Positions 1 through 9,182 of a stretch of 14,970 bases of DNA are shown here, piece after piece (positions within the stretch are counted from its first letter, which is position 1; each line of letters begins with the position of its first letter). Under the pieces are notes generated by a model that did not search any database, was not told where the DNA came from, and saw only the letters and a list, made by a program, of their open reading frames with translations. The stretch comes from Sediminibacterium sp. GTDB lineage: Bacteria > Bacteroidota > Bacteroidia > Chitinophagales > Chitinophagaceae. Location: positions 1-14,970 of the forward strand of contig JAOASV010000091.1 of NCBI GenBank assembly GCA_030158535.1, given 5' to 3'. Both the position numbers and the translations under genes were made by a program.

Positions 1-2761
1 GGCTAAAACACTGCAAACATATTTTAGAGCAGACAACAAGCCTGGCTCATTAAAAGCAGGCCTAGATAGACTTTGCCGTTACGCTGTTGACGCCGTAGAA
101 GATGGTTTTGAAGTAATTATATTAACGGATAGGGCTATCGATTCAGATCATGCCCCAATTCCATCTTTACTTGCCACTGCTGCTGTTCATCATCACTTAA
201 TCAGAAAAGGATACCGTGGTCAAGTAGGTATTATTGTAGAAGCCGGCGACATATGGGAAGTGCATCATTTTGCATGCCTTGTTGCCTTTGGCGCAACAGC
301 CATTAACCCTTACTTAGCACTCTCTAGTATTAGAGACATGAAAATTGCTGGCAAACTAGATACTACATTAGAAATTGACAAGCTCAAAAAAAATTATATC
401 AAAGCCGTTAATGATGGACTATTAAAAGTCTTTTCAAAAATGGGTATCTCTACTTTACAATCTTATCAGGGGGCACAAATTTTTGAAATTATTGGCCTCA
501 ATAAAAAAGTAGTAGACACGTATTTTACAGGCGCCACTTCTCGTATAGAAGGCATGGGCCTCGACGAAATGGCAAAAGAAATAATGGCGAAACATTATTT
601 TGCATTTCCTAAAAAACAAATTTCTGTTAATAGACTTACTGTAGGCGGCGTGTATCAGTGGAAACGCAAAGGCGAATTTCATTTGTTTAACCCGCAAACG
701 ATTCACTTGTTACAACACGCTACAAAGTCTAACGATTTTGAAGTGTATAAAAAATACGCAAGGCTTATTAATGATCAATCAGAAAAAGCTGCTACGCTCA
801 GGAGTCAATTTAAATTTAAAAAAGTTAGACCTAGTATTTCAATAGATGAAGTAGAGCCTGCAGCAAATATTTACAAACGCTTTGCAACAGGTGCTATGTC
901 TTTTGGTTCTATATCTTGGGAAGCGCATACCACACTTGCTATTGCCATGAACCGTTTAGGCGGCAAGAGCAATACCGGTGAAGGTGGTGAAGACGAACAG
1001 CGTTACACCCCACTTGCAAATGGCGATTCGATGCGTTCTTCAATCAAACAAGTTGCCAGTGCAAGGTTTGGTGTAGACAGCTATTATTTAACAGAAGCCG
1101 ACGAATTACAAATTAAAATGGCACAGGGTGCCAAGCCTGGCGAAGGTGGTCAATTGCCAGGTCATAAAGTAGATGACTGGATTGGTAAAACAAGAAACGC
1201 AACACCAGGTGTTGGATTAATTTCACCACCACCCCACCACGACATTTATTCTATCGAAGATTTATCTCAATTAATATTTGATTTAAAAAATGCAAACCGC
1301 GCAGCGCGCATTAACGTAAAGCTTGTATCAAAAGCAGGCGTTGGTACCATTGCAGCTGGTGTGGCTAAAGCAAAAGCAGACGTAGTGCTCATTGCAGGCC
1401 ATGATGGCGGCACGGGCGCCTCTCCTATTAGTTCAATTAAGCATACTGGACTCCCTTGGGAATTAGGCCTCGCAGAAACGCATCAAACGCTGGTAAAAAA
1501 TAAATTGCGTTCTAGAATTACGGTACAAGCTGATGGCCAAATGAAAACGGGTAGAGACATTGCAGTGGCTACGCTCTTAGGCGCCGAAGAATGGGGAGTT
1601 GCTACAGCTGCACTTATTGTGGAAGGCTGCATTATGATGCGCAAATGTCATTTAAATACCTGCCCTGTTGGTGTTGCTACACAGGATCCTGAATTACGCA
1701 AACGCTTTACGGGCAACCCCGATCATATTGTCAACTTTTTTACATTTATTACGCAGGAACTCCGTGAAATTATGGCAGAGCTTGGCTATAAAACCATTGA
1801 TGAAATGGTGGGTCAAGTAGATGCACTTGAAATGCGCGACGATATTACCCATTGGAAATATAGCAAACTAGATTTATCAAGTATTTTATACAAAGAACCT
1901 GCAGACGCTACTACTGGCTTATACAAACAAGAAGCGCAGGATCATGAGCTTTCAAATGTACTAGATTGGAAATTATTAGAAGCTGCAAAAGATGCCATTG
2001 CAAGTGGCACAAAAATTAAAGCGTCTTTTCCTATCACCAATATTGATAGAACAACGGGCACAATTGTATCAAACGAAATCACTAAAAAATATAAAGCTGC
2101 TGGGCTACCTGACGGAACCATTCATTATACATTTAATGGAACCGCGGGCCAAAGTTTTGGTGCCTTTAATACAAAAGGTGTTACCCTAGAAATAGAAGGT
2201 GATGCCAACGATTATTTTGGTAAAGGTTTAAGCGGCGCTTCACTTATCATTTATCCAAGTAAGAAGGCAACATTTGTTGCAGAGCATAATAGTATTATTG
2301 GAAACGTGGCACTTTATGGTGCAACTGCTGGCAAGGCCTTTATTAGAGGTAAAGCCGGCGAACGTTTTGCTGTAAGAAACTCCGGCGCAGAAGTTGTAGT
2401 GGAAGGTGTGGGTGATCATGGTTGCGAATACATGACGGGTGGTAAAGCTATTATATTAGGAGAAACAGGAAGAAACTTTGCAGCAGGCATGAGCGGTGGT
2501 GTCGCATACATATATGACACAGCTGGAAATTTTGCAGATAAATGCAATACCGAAATGGTGGATTTGGATCCGTTAGATTCATCAGATAAAATATACTTAC
2601 AAAAAATGATTGAGCAGCATGCTGCTTTAACTGAAAGTAAAGTAGCGCAGTTTATCATGTCTGATTTTGACAATCAATTAGCACATTTTGTAAAAGTATT
2701 TCCAAGAGATTATAAAGCAGTGCTTTTACAAAAAGAAAAAAACAATCAAAAAGCGATTTAA
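1..2761 (+). CDS. gltB: Glutamate synthase large subunit, 3' part only
   Basis: C-terminal part of the large (alpha) subunit of glutamate synthase, which makes two glutamates from glutamine and 2-oxoglutarate in the cytoplasm. The reading frame is open from base 2, so the gene enters from outside the window; about 919 residues are present, and the N-terminal amidotransferase domain with its catalytic cysteine (roughly 590 residues if the family length of about 1,500 holds) is missing. Visible parts in order are the end of the central domain, the FMN-binding synthase domain with the GGTGASP stretch near 1410, the 3Fe-4S cysteines in C-x5-C-x4-C spacing followed by PVGVATQ (1628-1663), and the glycine-rich C-terminal beta-helix domain (about 2180-2530). 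It ends in TAA 11 bases before gltD, so the two are almost surely co-transcribed. The ATG at 260 is internal and is not the start. Confidence 0.97.
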   Translation, partial: AKTLQTYFRADNKPGSLKAGLDRLCRYAVDAVEDGFEVIILTDRAIDSDHAPIPSLLATAAVHHHLIRKGYRGQVGIIVEAGDIWEVHHFACLVAFGATAINPYLALSSIRDMKIAGKLDTTLEIDKLKKNYIKAVNDGLLKVFSKMGISTLQSYQGAQIFEIIGLNKKVVDTYFTGATSRIEGMGLDEMAKEIMAKHYFAFPKKQISVNRLTVGGVYQWKRKGEFHLFNPQTIHLLQHATKSNDFEVYKKYARLINDQSEKAATLRSQFKFKKVRPSISIDEVEPAANIYKRFATGAMSFGSISWEAHTTLAIAMNRLGGKSNTGEGGEDEQRYTPLANGDSMRSSIKQVASARFGVDSYYLTEADELQIKMAQGAKPGEGGQLPGHKVDDWIGKTRNATPGVGLISPPPHHDIYSIEDLSQLIFDLKNANRAARINVKLVSKAGVGTIAAGVAKAKADVVLIAGHDGGTGASPISSIKHTGLPWELGLAETHQTLVKNKLRSRITVQADGQMKTGRDIAVATLLGAEEWGVATAALIVEGCIMMRKCHLNTCPVGVATQDPELRKRFTGNPDHIVNFFTFITQELREIMAELGYKTIDEMVGQVDALEMRDDITHWKYSKLDLSSILYKEPADATTGLYKQEAQDHELSNVLDWKLLEAAKDAIASGTKIKASFPITNIDRTTGTIVSNEITKKYKAAGLPDGTIHYTFNGTAGQSFGAFNTKGVTLEIEGDANDYFGKGLSGASLIIYPSKKATFVAEHNSIIGNVALYGATAGKAFIRGKAGERFAVRNSGAEVVVEGVGDHGCEYMTGGKAIILGETGRNFAAGMSGGVAYIYDTAGNFADKCNTEMVDLDPLDSSDKIYLQKMIEQHAALTESKVAQFIMSDFDNQLAHFVKVFPRDYKAVLLQKEKNNQKAI

Positions 2762-2772
2762 AATTTTTATAG

Positions 2773-4242
2773 ATGGGTAAGCCTACCGGATTTATTGAAT
2801 TTACTAGAGAGCTGCCAAATAAAAGGGCGCCACAAGAAAGAGTAAAAGACTACAATGAATTTGTAGAACGTTATTCTGACCAAAAACTAAATGAGCAATC
2901 TGGAAGATGCATGAACTGCGGTGTTCCTTTTTGTCACAACGGTTGTCCTTTAGGCAATATCATTCCAGAATTTAACGACGCTGTTTATAATAGCAATTGG
3001 GAAGAAGCCTATGAACTATTAAGTGTAACCAATAATTTTCCTGAATTTACTGGACGCATTTGTCCCGCACCCTGTGAAACTGCTTGTGTGCTTGGCATCA
3101 ATCAACCCGCTATTGCTATCGAAGAAATTGAAAAGCATATTATAGAAATTGCTTTTGAAAAAGGATTTGTGAAGCCTAAAAATCCAAATATCAGAACGGG
3201 TAAAAAAATTGCAGTCATTGGATCTGGCCCTGCAGGACTTGCTACTGCTGCTCAATTAAATTATGCAGGACACCATGTTACTGTGTTTGAAAGAGATGAT
3301 GCACCGGGAGGACTTTTAAGGTATGGTATCCCCGATTTTAAATTAGAAAAATGGGTGATTGATAGACGCATACAATTATTAGAAGCGGAAGGTGTGGTTT
3401 TTTCATGCAATACCAATATTGGTGTTACAATAAAAATGGAGGAAATAATAAATGAGCACCATGCAGTAGTAATTGCAGCTGGATCAACCATCCCAAGAGA
3501 TTTAGATATTCCGGGTAGAGATTTAGAAGGGGTATATTTTGCCATGGATTTTTTAAAGCAGCAAAACAAAAGAGTAAGTAATAAAGAAGTTATTGGACAA
3601 CCCATATTAGCAACAGATCAAAACGTAATTGTAATTGGCGGTGGTGATACAGGAAGTGATTGTGTTGGCACATCCAATAGACAAGGCGCTGCTTCTGTTA
3701 CTCAGTTAGAGCTTATGCCAAAGCCCCCTGTGTCCAGAACAGATATGATGCCTTGGCCTTCCTACCCTATGACTTTAAAAACATCAAGCTCACACGAAGA
3801 AGGTGCAAATAGAGAATGGGCTGTACTTACCAAACGTTTTGTTGGAGAAGCTGGAAAACTTACAGGGATTGAACTTGTAGATATTGCTTGGAAAGCCTCT
3901 ACACCTGATAAGCCAGCTAGGTTTGAAGAAATGGAAGGAACCACCCGAATTATCCCTTGCCAAAAAGCATTTTTAGCCATGGGTTTTTTACACCCACAAC
4001 ACAAAGGGTTTATAGATGAAATGGGTGTAGAACTGGATGCCAGAGGCAATGTTTTCGCCAATGAATCGGATTATGAAACAAGCGTAAATAAGGTATTTGC
4101 CGCAGGAGATGCACGTCGAGGGCAATCCCTAGTTGTTTGGGCTATTAGTGAGGGTCGCGAATGTGCTAGAAAGGTAGATGAGTACCTTATGGGGTATTCT
4201 TCATTAGAATCTAAGGACAAAAGCTACTTAATTAATATATAA
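2773..4242 (+). CDS. gltD: Glutamate synthase small subunit
   Basis: Small (beta) subunit of glutamate synthase, 489 residues, which takes electrons from NAD(P)H and passes them through FAD and iron-sulfur clusters to the large subunit. The N-terminal half carries the cluster cysteines C46, C49, C54, C58 and then C97, C101, C105. A first dinucleotide fold is marked by GSGPAG at 150-155 (FAD) and a second by GGGDTG at 289-294 (NAD(P)H). The conserved C-terminal AAGDARRGQ lies at 443-451. Length and motif order are those of a normal full-length GltD. The ATG start is 11 bases after the gltB stop, and a strong hairpin terminator follows the gene, so gltBD ends here as a unit. The gene could in principle be another member of the GltD-like oxidoreductase family, but its position behind gltB settles the call. 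Confidence 0.97.
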   Translation: MGKPTGFIEFTRELPNKRAPQERVKDYNEFVERYSDQKLNEQSGRCMNCGVPFCHNGCPLGNIIPEFNDAVYNSNWEEAYELLSVTNNFPEFTGRICPAPCETACVLGINQPAIAIEEIEKHIIEIAFEKGFVKPKNPNIRTGKKIAVIGSGPAGLATAAQLNYAGHHVTVFERDDAPGGLLRYGIPDFKLEKWVIDRRIQLLEAEGVVFSCNTNIGVTIKMEEIINEHHAVVIAAGSTIPRDLDIPGRDLEGVYFAMDFLKQQNKRVSNKEVIGQPILATDQNVIVIGGGDTGSDCVGTSNRQGAASVTQLELMPKPPVSRTDMMPWPSYPMTLKTSSSHEEGANREWAVLTKRFVGEAGKLTGIELVDIAWKASTPDKPARFEEMEGTTRIIPCQKAFLAMGFLHPQHKGFIDEMGVELDARGNVFANESDYETSVNKVFAAGDARRGQSLVVWAISEGRECARKVDEYLMGYSSLESKDKSYLINI

Positions 4243-4266
4243 TTTATTTTATAATATTTTATGTCT

Positions 4267-4299
4267 AAAGCCTGATTTTCAATTAAATCAGGCTTTTTT
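4267..4299 (+). terminator. Intrinsic terminator after gltBD
   Basis: A perfect 12-base-pair stem (4267-4278 with 4285-4296, core AGCCTGAT/ATCAGGCT) has a 6-base loop and runs into six T's at 4294-4299. It lies 24 bases after the gltD stop codon and should end the gltBD transcript, separating it from amtB. The opposite strand also has A/T-rich flanks, but no gene on that strand ends here. Confidence 0.9.
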
Positions 4300-4315
4300 G
4301 ATGCATATATTTAGA

Positions 4316-4340
4316 ATAATGATTAAAATTTGATCATTAT
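4316..4340. repeat. Inverted repeat (dyad) upstream of amtB
   Basis: ATAATGAT at 4316-4323 is matched by its reverse complement ATCATTAT at 4333-4340, with a 9-base spacer. The 8-base arms are perfect. No T-run follows, so it is not a terminator. It lies 110 bases before the amtB start and about 50 bases before the possible amtB promoter, a position that would suit a regulator binding site. In DNA this rich in A and T, such a dyad could also arise by chance. No regulator is assigned. Confidence 0.35.
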
Positions 4341-4391
4341 GTTCAGAACAGTATACACATTATAAAATATTTAATGTTTATATAAAGATTA

Positions 4392-4419
4392 TTTGTTTAT
4401 AAATAAATTAGATAATTTG
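4392..4419 (+). promoter_or_regulatory. Possible Bacteroidota-type promoter for amtB
   Basis: TTTG at 4392-4395 resembles the -33 element and TAATTTG at 4413-4419 resembles the -7 element TAnnTTTG with one spacer base missing; 17 bases separate them. The implied start would leave a leader of roughly 25 bases before the amtB ATG at 4451. The flanks are very A/T-rich, so a chance match is possible. The best argument for a promoter here is that a strong terminator precedes the spacer and a gene follows it. Confidence 0.35.
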
Positions 4420-4450
4420 CTGCTATCATAATATATATAGTAAATTAAGT

Positions 4451-5806
4451 ATGTATCAAAAGAAATTAAACGTATATAATGTTGCCCCCTTTTTAGTTTT
4501 ACTAATAGTAGCCATTCTAGCAGTATTTGCACCCCCAGAGTTAAGCTTTGAAGACAAAACTGGCGCTTACAATGCTGCGGACATTGCATGGATTTTAATG
4601 GCAACCGCCCTTGTTTTTTTAATGACACCAGGACTTGCTTTTTTTTACGGTGGCATGGTGCACCGTAAAAATGTAATTTCTACCATGATTAAAAGTGTGG
4701 TAGCAACAGGCGTTGTTACCATTATCTGGGTAACGGTTGGCTATAGTTTATGCTTTGGAAATTCGATAGGTGGATGGATTGGAAACCCAACAACGCATTT
4801 ATTTATGAAAGGCGTTATGAGCGGATCGCCTTGGAGTTTAGCACCTACTATCCCACTTGGTTTATTTGCACTTTTTCAACTCATGTTTGGCATCATTACT
4901 CCAGGCCTAGTTGTAGGTGCTGTAGCTGAAAGAGTAAAGTTTACTTCCTATATTTTATTCATTGTATTATTTAGCCTTCTCGTGTACGCCCCTATTGCAC
5001 ATTGGACTTGGCATCCTGAAGGTTTTTTATTTAAAATGGGTGCGCTAGATTTTGCGGGTGGCACAGTCGTACATATATCGGCAGGATGTGCTGCACTAGC
5101 AGGTGCACTTGTTTTAAAACGTCGAAAAGCCCACGTAGAACAAAGAGAAATCCCCCCTGCAAATATTCCGTACGTATTAATTGGCACAGGCTTATTATGG
5201 TTTGGATGGTTTGGTTTTAATGGAGGCTCTGCTCTTGGCGCAAACGCACTAGCGGTAACAGCATTTGTAACAACCAATACAGCAGCAGCTTCTGCAGGAT
5301 TATCATGGATGTTTTTTGATGTTATGCGCGGTAAAAAACCATCGGTACTTGGCTTTTGTATTGGCGCCGTTGTGGGCCTTGTTGCCATTACACCATCGGC
5401 AGGATTTGTAGCTGTACCACAAAGTATTTTTATTGGTTTTATAACAGCCATTATTTCAAATTTAGCAGTCTACTACAAATCAAAATCTAAATTAGATGAC
5501 ACACTCGATGTATTTCCTTGTCATGGAGTTGGCGGCATGGTAGGCATGTTAATGACTGGAATATTTGCAACAAAATCTGTAAATGGCGCTGGCGCAGATG
5601 GCTTACTATATGGCAATACTGCATTTTTTATGACGCAATTAAAAGCACTTTTTATTGTTGTGGCATATAGCTTTGTCGTGTCGCTTGGCATTTTTAAAGT
5701 AATAAGCCTTATGCTTCCTTTACGTGTAAGTCAGGAAGAGGAAGAAATAGGTTTAGACGCAACACAGCATAACGAAAAATACGGCAGGAACCCCCATAAA
5801 ATATAA
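4451..5806 (+). CDS. amtB: Ammonium transporter, Amt/MEP/Rh family
   Basis: Inner-membrane ammonium channel of 451 residues. A first hydrophobic segment (about 11-28) looks like the signal/first helix, followed by the eleven-helix Amt core. Recognition points are GGMVHRKN near 67-74, GAVAERVKF at 156-164, and GALDFAGGTVVH at 197-208 with the recruitment-site Asp200 and pore His208. GWFGFN at 252-257 supplies the second-site Phe256, and FPCHGVGG at 355-362 supplies the second pore histidine, His358; Trp187 fits the external ammonium site. The cytoplasmic tail carries a run of four glutamates and then IGLDATQHNEKYG (433-445), the region that meets PII proteins in other AmtBs. No glnK/PII gene follows; the next gene is plsC, with no spacing. 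The ATG at 4451 is chosen because it directly precedes the hydrophobic N-terminus. All pore residues are present, so it should be functional. Confidence 0.96.
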   Translation: MYQKKLNVYNVAPFLVLLIVAILAVFAPPELSFEDKTGAYNAADIAWILMATALVFLMTPGLAFFYGGMVHRKNVISTMIKSVVATGVVTIIWVTVGYSLCFGNSIGGWIGNPTTHLFMKGVMSGSPWSLAPTIPLGLFALFQLMFGIITPGLVVGAVAERVKFTSYILFIVLFSLLVYAPIAHWTWHPEGFLFKMGALDFAGGTVVHISAGCAALAGALVLKRRKAHVEQREIPPANIPYVLIGTGLLWFGWFGFNGGSALGANALAVTAFVTTNTAAASAGLSWMFFDVMRGKKPSVLGFCIGAVVGLVAITPSAGFVAVPQSIFIGFITAIISNLAVYYKSKSKLDDTLDVFPCHGVGGMVGMLMTGIFATKSVNGAGADGLLYGNTAFFMTQLKALFIVVAYSFVVSLGIFKVISLMLPLRVSQEEEEIGLDATQHNEKYGRNPHKI

Positions 5807-5824
5807 TTGGGGAAGCAAAAATCA

Positions 5825-6613
5825 ATGCTTAAGTTAGCACCCATGAATTGGGGGATTCGCATCATCAGATATATCTATAGCATTTACGCACTACTTACTT
5901 TTGTTATTGTAATGCTATGCGTCATGCCATTTGTTTTTTTAGCTATTCCATTTGGAAGGGTAAAAGGCGGCAATTTTATTTATCATTTGTGCAAAATATG
6001 GGCTGGGGTATGGTATGTTTTTTTAGGTGTTAGACACCAAGAAATTCATGAAATCGAACACGAAAAAAGTAGGCAATATATTTTTATTGCCAATCACAAT
6101 TCCTACATGGACATCCCTCCCATTGTATTGCTGAAACATAGCCCACTACGTATACTCGGTAAATATGAGTCATCAAAAATTCCGGTGTTTGGATGGATAT
6201 ATAGACAGGCAGTGATACTTGTGGACAGAAGTAACGCCGAAAGAAGATCTCAAAGTGTTAGGGCATTAAAGCAGGCCATTGCTGATGGATTATCGATATT
6301 CTTATTCCCAGAAGGAACATTTAATGAATCGGAACAACCCCTTAAATCCTTTTTTGATGGCGCTTTCCGAATTGCCATAGAAACACAAACACCCATCAAG
6401 CCACTCCTATTTATTGATACTATGGAGCGCATGCATTTTAGTACGGTTTTTTCAATAACCCCTGGCAAAAGCAGGGTGGTATATTTAGCGGATATTCCAG
6501 TAGAAGGCTTAACCATGGAAGACCTACCAGCATTAAAAGCAAAAGCCTACCAATTAATGGAAGAGGGACTAAAAAGATACCGCAAATACCCAACCGTTTT
6601 AAGCGTATTTTAG
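5825..6613 (+). CDS. plsC: 1-acyl-sn-glycerol-3-phosphate acyltransferase (PlsC family)
   Basis: Membrane-bound acyltransferase of 262 residues, which would acylate lysophosphatidic acid to phosphatidic acid in phospholipid synthesis. A hydrophobic segment lies at about 13-37. The catalytic HX4D motif is His91 to Asp96 (in ANHNSYMD), and the substrate-binding FPEGT motif is at 161-165, with a TPIKPL block following as in the family. I use the ATG at 5825. The frame is open upstream to a TTG at 5807, which touches the amtB stop and would add six residues (268 in all), but ATG is the better start. It follows amtB closely and ends 15 bases before priA, so it should share the amtB transcript. The substrate is inferred from family; related lysophospholipid or lipid A-type acyltransferases have the same motifs. 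Confidence 0.9.
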   Translation: MLKLAPMNWGIRIIRYIYSIYALLTFVIVMLCVMPFVFLAIPFGRVKGGNFIYHLCKIWAGVWYVFLGVRHQEIHEIEHEKSRQYIFIANHNSYMDIPPIVLLKHSPLRILGKYESSKIPVFGWIYRQAVILVDRSNAERRSQSVRALKQAIADGLSIFLFPEGTFNESEQPLKSFFDGAFRIAIETQTPIKPLLFIDTMERMHFSTVFSITPGKSRVVYLADIPVEGLTMEDLPALKAKAYQLMEEGLKRYRKYPTVLSVF

Positions 6614-6628
6614 CACAAAATTCGGCCC

Positions 6629-9070
6629 TTGTTTGCAGAAATTATTATACCACTTGCTTTACCTAAAAACTATACATGGGCTATCCCTGCTAGGTTTCAG
6701 GCACTCGTGAGCCCAGGTATAAGAGTAGAAGTATTACTTGGACGCAACAAAAAATATGCAGGCATCATTAAAAAAATTACCCTCGAAAAGCCTGCTGCTT
6801 TTGAACCCAAAGAAATCTTACAGGTCATAGACGAAACCCCCATCCTACACCCTACACAACTAGAATTTTGGGAATGGATTGCGGCCTATTATATGTGTAC
6901 CGAAGGGGAAGTGATGCAAGCCGCTGTGCCCGCCAACTTAAAATTAACCAGCGAAAGTATTTTAATTTGGAACGAAGACCGTACCCTCGATTTTTCTGAT
7001 TTAACCGACAATGAATATGTAGTAGCCGAAGCCCTACACATCAAAAAGGAATTAAGACTTTCGGAAGTGCAACAATTGGTGGACAGTTCACACGTGTATC
7101 CGCTCATTAAAAAACTCATTGAAAAAGAAGTATGCTTTATTTGGGAAGCCTTAAAAGATAAATACAAAGCAAAAAGAGAAACCTTTATTCGGTTATCAGA
7201 AACCTATAATAGTGAAGCAAGTATCGAAACGCTTTTAAACAACTGGACAAAAGCACCCAAACAAATGGAACTGCTACTTGCATTTATCCATTTGCAAAAA
7301 ACACAGGATACTGTCATTCAATCAGAACTATTAAAAAAAGCAGGTGCCAGTGCAGCACAATTAAAAGGACTTATCGAAAAAGGAATTTTGATTGCAGAAA
7401 AAAAAGCGGTAGACCGGTTCAATTACGGAATCAATAATACCGAATTAGACAACACCTACACCCTATCAGAAGCACAAACAAATGCTTACAATAACCTCGT
7501 TACTTTATTTGACACAAAACCTGTTTGCTTACTGCATGGTGTAACGGCTAGTGGCAAAACGCAGATTTATATAAAACTCATAGAATCCTTTATAGCAAAG
7601 GATCAGCAGGCATTGTACATGCTTCCAGAAATTGCATTAACGGCGCAAATGATACGCCGTTTACAATATTATTTTGGCGATAAAATTGCTATTTACCATT
7701 CTAAATTTAATGCCAACGAGCGCGTAGAAATTTGGAACAAAGTAAATTCGGGGCAAATAAAAATTGTATTAGGTGCCAGGTCATCACTATTATTACCGTT
7801 TAAAAATTTAGGTCTCATTATTGCCGACGAAGAGCATGACCCTTCATACAAGCAACAAGATCCTGCACCACGTTACCATGCTAGAGACGCCGCTATTTAT
7901 TATGCAACCCTCTTTAATGCCAAAGTATTACTCGGTAGCGCAACACCTTCTATAGAATCGTATTATAATGCGCTTCAACAAAAATTTGGACTGGTAAGTT
8001 TACAAGAACGATTTGGTGCAGCAACACTCCCTACCATTGATATTATCAATGTTCAAAAATTACCTAAAAAAGGAAAAATAGCCCTCACCGAACCACTTAT
8101 TGCTGCTATACAAGAAACACTTGCTAAAAATAAACAAGTTATCTTATTCCAGAATCGAAGAGGTTATGCGCCTTACATGATTTGTGATACCTGTGGATGG
8201 ATTCCGCAGTGTAAACAGTGTGACGTAACACTCACCTACCATAAAGCAAAAAATACCTTAACCTGTCATTACTGCGGTAGCAATTACCCAGTTGTACATC
8301 AGTGCGCGGCTTGCGGTAGCAACCAGTTTACACAAAAGAATTTTGGCACCGAGCAAATACAAGAACTCTTGTCGGAACTATTACCAGATGCTCGCATTGC
8401 CCGCATGGATCATGATAGTGTAAAAGGAAAAAATGAACACGACGCACTCATTAAATTATTTGAACAACGCGCCATTGATATATTGGTAGGTACACAAATG
8501 GTGGTTAAAGGGCTCGATTTTGAACACGTAAATTTAGTAGGCATTATTGACGCCGATGGTATTTTAAGCTTCACAGATTTTAGGGTCAATGAAAAAGCCT
8601 ATCAACTGATGGAGCAAGTAAGCGGCCGTGCCGGTCGTAAAGATGATCAAGGAAAGGTACTTATTCAAGTAAGCCAGGCCAACCATCCGGTATTACAATT
8701 TGTACAACAGCATAACTATCCAGCACTCTTTGATTTTGAAATACACAATAGGCAGGCCTTTAATTATCCTCCGTTTTCACGTATCATACTTATTACCTGT
8801 AAACACGTAGATAAAAACATAGCACAGGAGGCCGCTAATATATTAATGAGGGGCTTAAGCAGTAGTTATGGCAAATATATTACTGGGCCAGCGCAACCCC
8901 TTGTAGACCGTATTAGAAACCAATATTTGTGGGAACTACTTTGTAAGATTCCAAAACAACAAGTAAGTATTGGCACATTTAAAAATAGGTTGCAACAACA
9001 AATAATTATTCTGCAAACCAACAAAAGATATAGATCAGTGAGCATTGTTATCAATGTAGATCCCCTATAA
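6629..9070 (+). CDS. priA: Primosomal protein N' (replication restart helicase PriA)
   Basis: PriA of 813 residues, a 3'-to-5' DNA helicase that recognises stalled forks and reloads the replisome. The N-terminal DNA-binding domain begins with IIIPLALPKNYTWAIP, matching the family from its first residues. Walker A is GVTASGKT at 304-311 and the DEEH box is at 400-403. The zinc-binding region has all eight cysteines as four CxxC pairs between residues 519 and 562, and GTQMVVKGLDFEHV and QVSGRAGR follow as helicase motifs V and VI. The start is TTG at 6629: the plsC stop lies in the same frame just upstream, no ATG lies between, and the first in-frame Met codon is residue 89, inside the conserved domain. 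It converges on ompA with a shared terminator between them. Confidence 0.96.
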   Translation: MFAEIIIPLALPKNYTWAIPARFQALVSPGIRVEVLLGRNKKYAGIIKKITLEKPAAFEPKEILQVIDETPILHPTQLEFWEWIAAYYMCTEGEVMQAAVPANLKLTSESILIWNEDRTLDFSDLTDNEYVVAEALHIKKELRLSEVQQLVDSSHVYPLIKKLIEKEVCFIWEALKDKYKAKRETFIRLSETYNSEASIETLLNNWTKAPKQMELLLAFIHLQKTQDTVIQSELLKKAGASAAQLKGLIEKGILIAEKKAVDRFNYGINNTELDNTYTLSEAQTNAYNNLVTLFDTKPVCLLHGVTASGKTQIYIKLIESFIAKDQQALYMLPEIALTAQMIRRLQYYFGDKIAIYHSKFNANERVEIWNKVNSGQIKIVLGARSSLLLPFKNLGLIIADEEHDPSYKQQDPAPRYHARDAAIYYATLFNAKVLLGSATPSIESYYNALQQKFGLVSLQERFGAATLPTIDIINVQKLPKKGKIALTEPLIAAIQETLAKNKQVILFQNRRGYAPYMICDTCGWIPQCKQCDVTLTYHKAKNTLTCHYCGSNYPVVHQCAACGSNQFTQKNFGTEQIQELLSELLPDARIARMDHDSVKGKNEHDALIKLFEQRAIDILVGTQMVVKGLDFEHVNLVGIIDADGILSFTDFRVNEKAYQLMEQVSGRAGRKDDQGKVLIQVSQANHPVLQFVQQHNYPALFDFEIHNRQAFNYPPFSRIILITCKHVDKNIAQEAANILMRGLSSSYGKYITGPAQPLVDRIRNQYLWELLCKIPKQQVSIGTFKNRLQQQIIILQTNKRYRSVSIVINVDPL

Positions 9071-9131
9071 ATTCAGATGTGCTTATTTTTTAAACGATCA
9101 TTATTTCGCAACTGAACTGAAAATTTTTGAC

Positions 9132-9162
9132 AAAAAAAGAGCTGCCGTAAGGCAGCTCTTTT
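9132..9162. terminator. Bidirectional terminator between priA and ompA
   Basis: A GC-rich stem GAGCTGCC (9139-9146) pairs with GGCAGCTC (9151-9158) around a GTAA loop. AAAA/TTTT flanks extend it to 12 pairs. On the + strand, four T's follow the stem; on the - strand, seven T's follow (A's at 9132-9138). It therefore ends the priA transcript from the left and, more strongly by T-run, the ompA transcript from the right. It starts about 60 bases after the priA stop and about 20 bases from the ompA stop. Confidence 0.9.
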
Positions 9163-9182
9163 AATATCGAGTCAATTACGTA

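Noticed and set aside
455..5451. Open frames on the - strand opposite gltB, gltD and amtB
   Set aside because: They lie wholly inside strongly supported genes, show no family resemblance and no signals of their own, so they are shadows.
5807..5824. TTG start for plsC directly at the amtB stop
   Set aside because: An ATG six codons later fits better; the extra residues show no family match. It remains an alternative.
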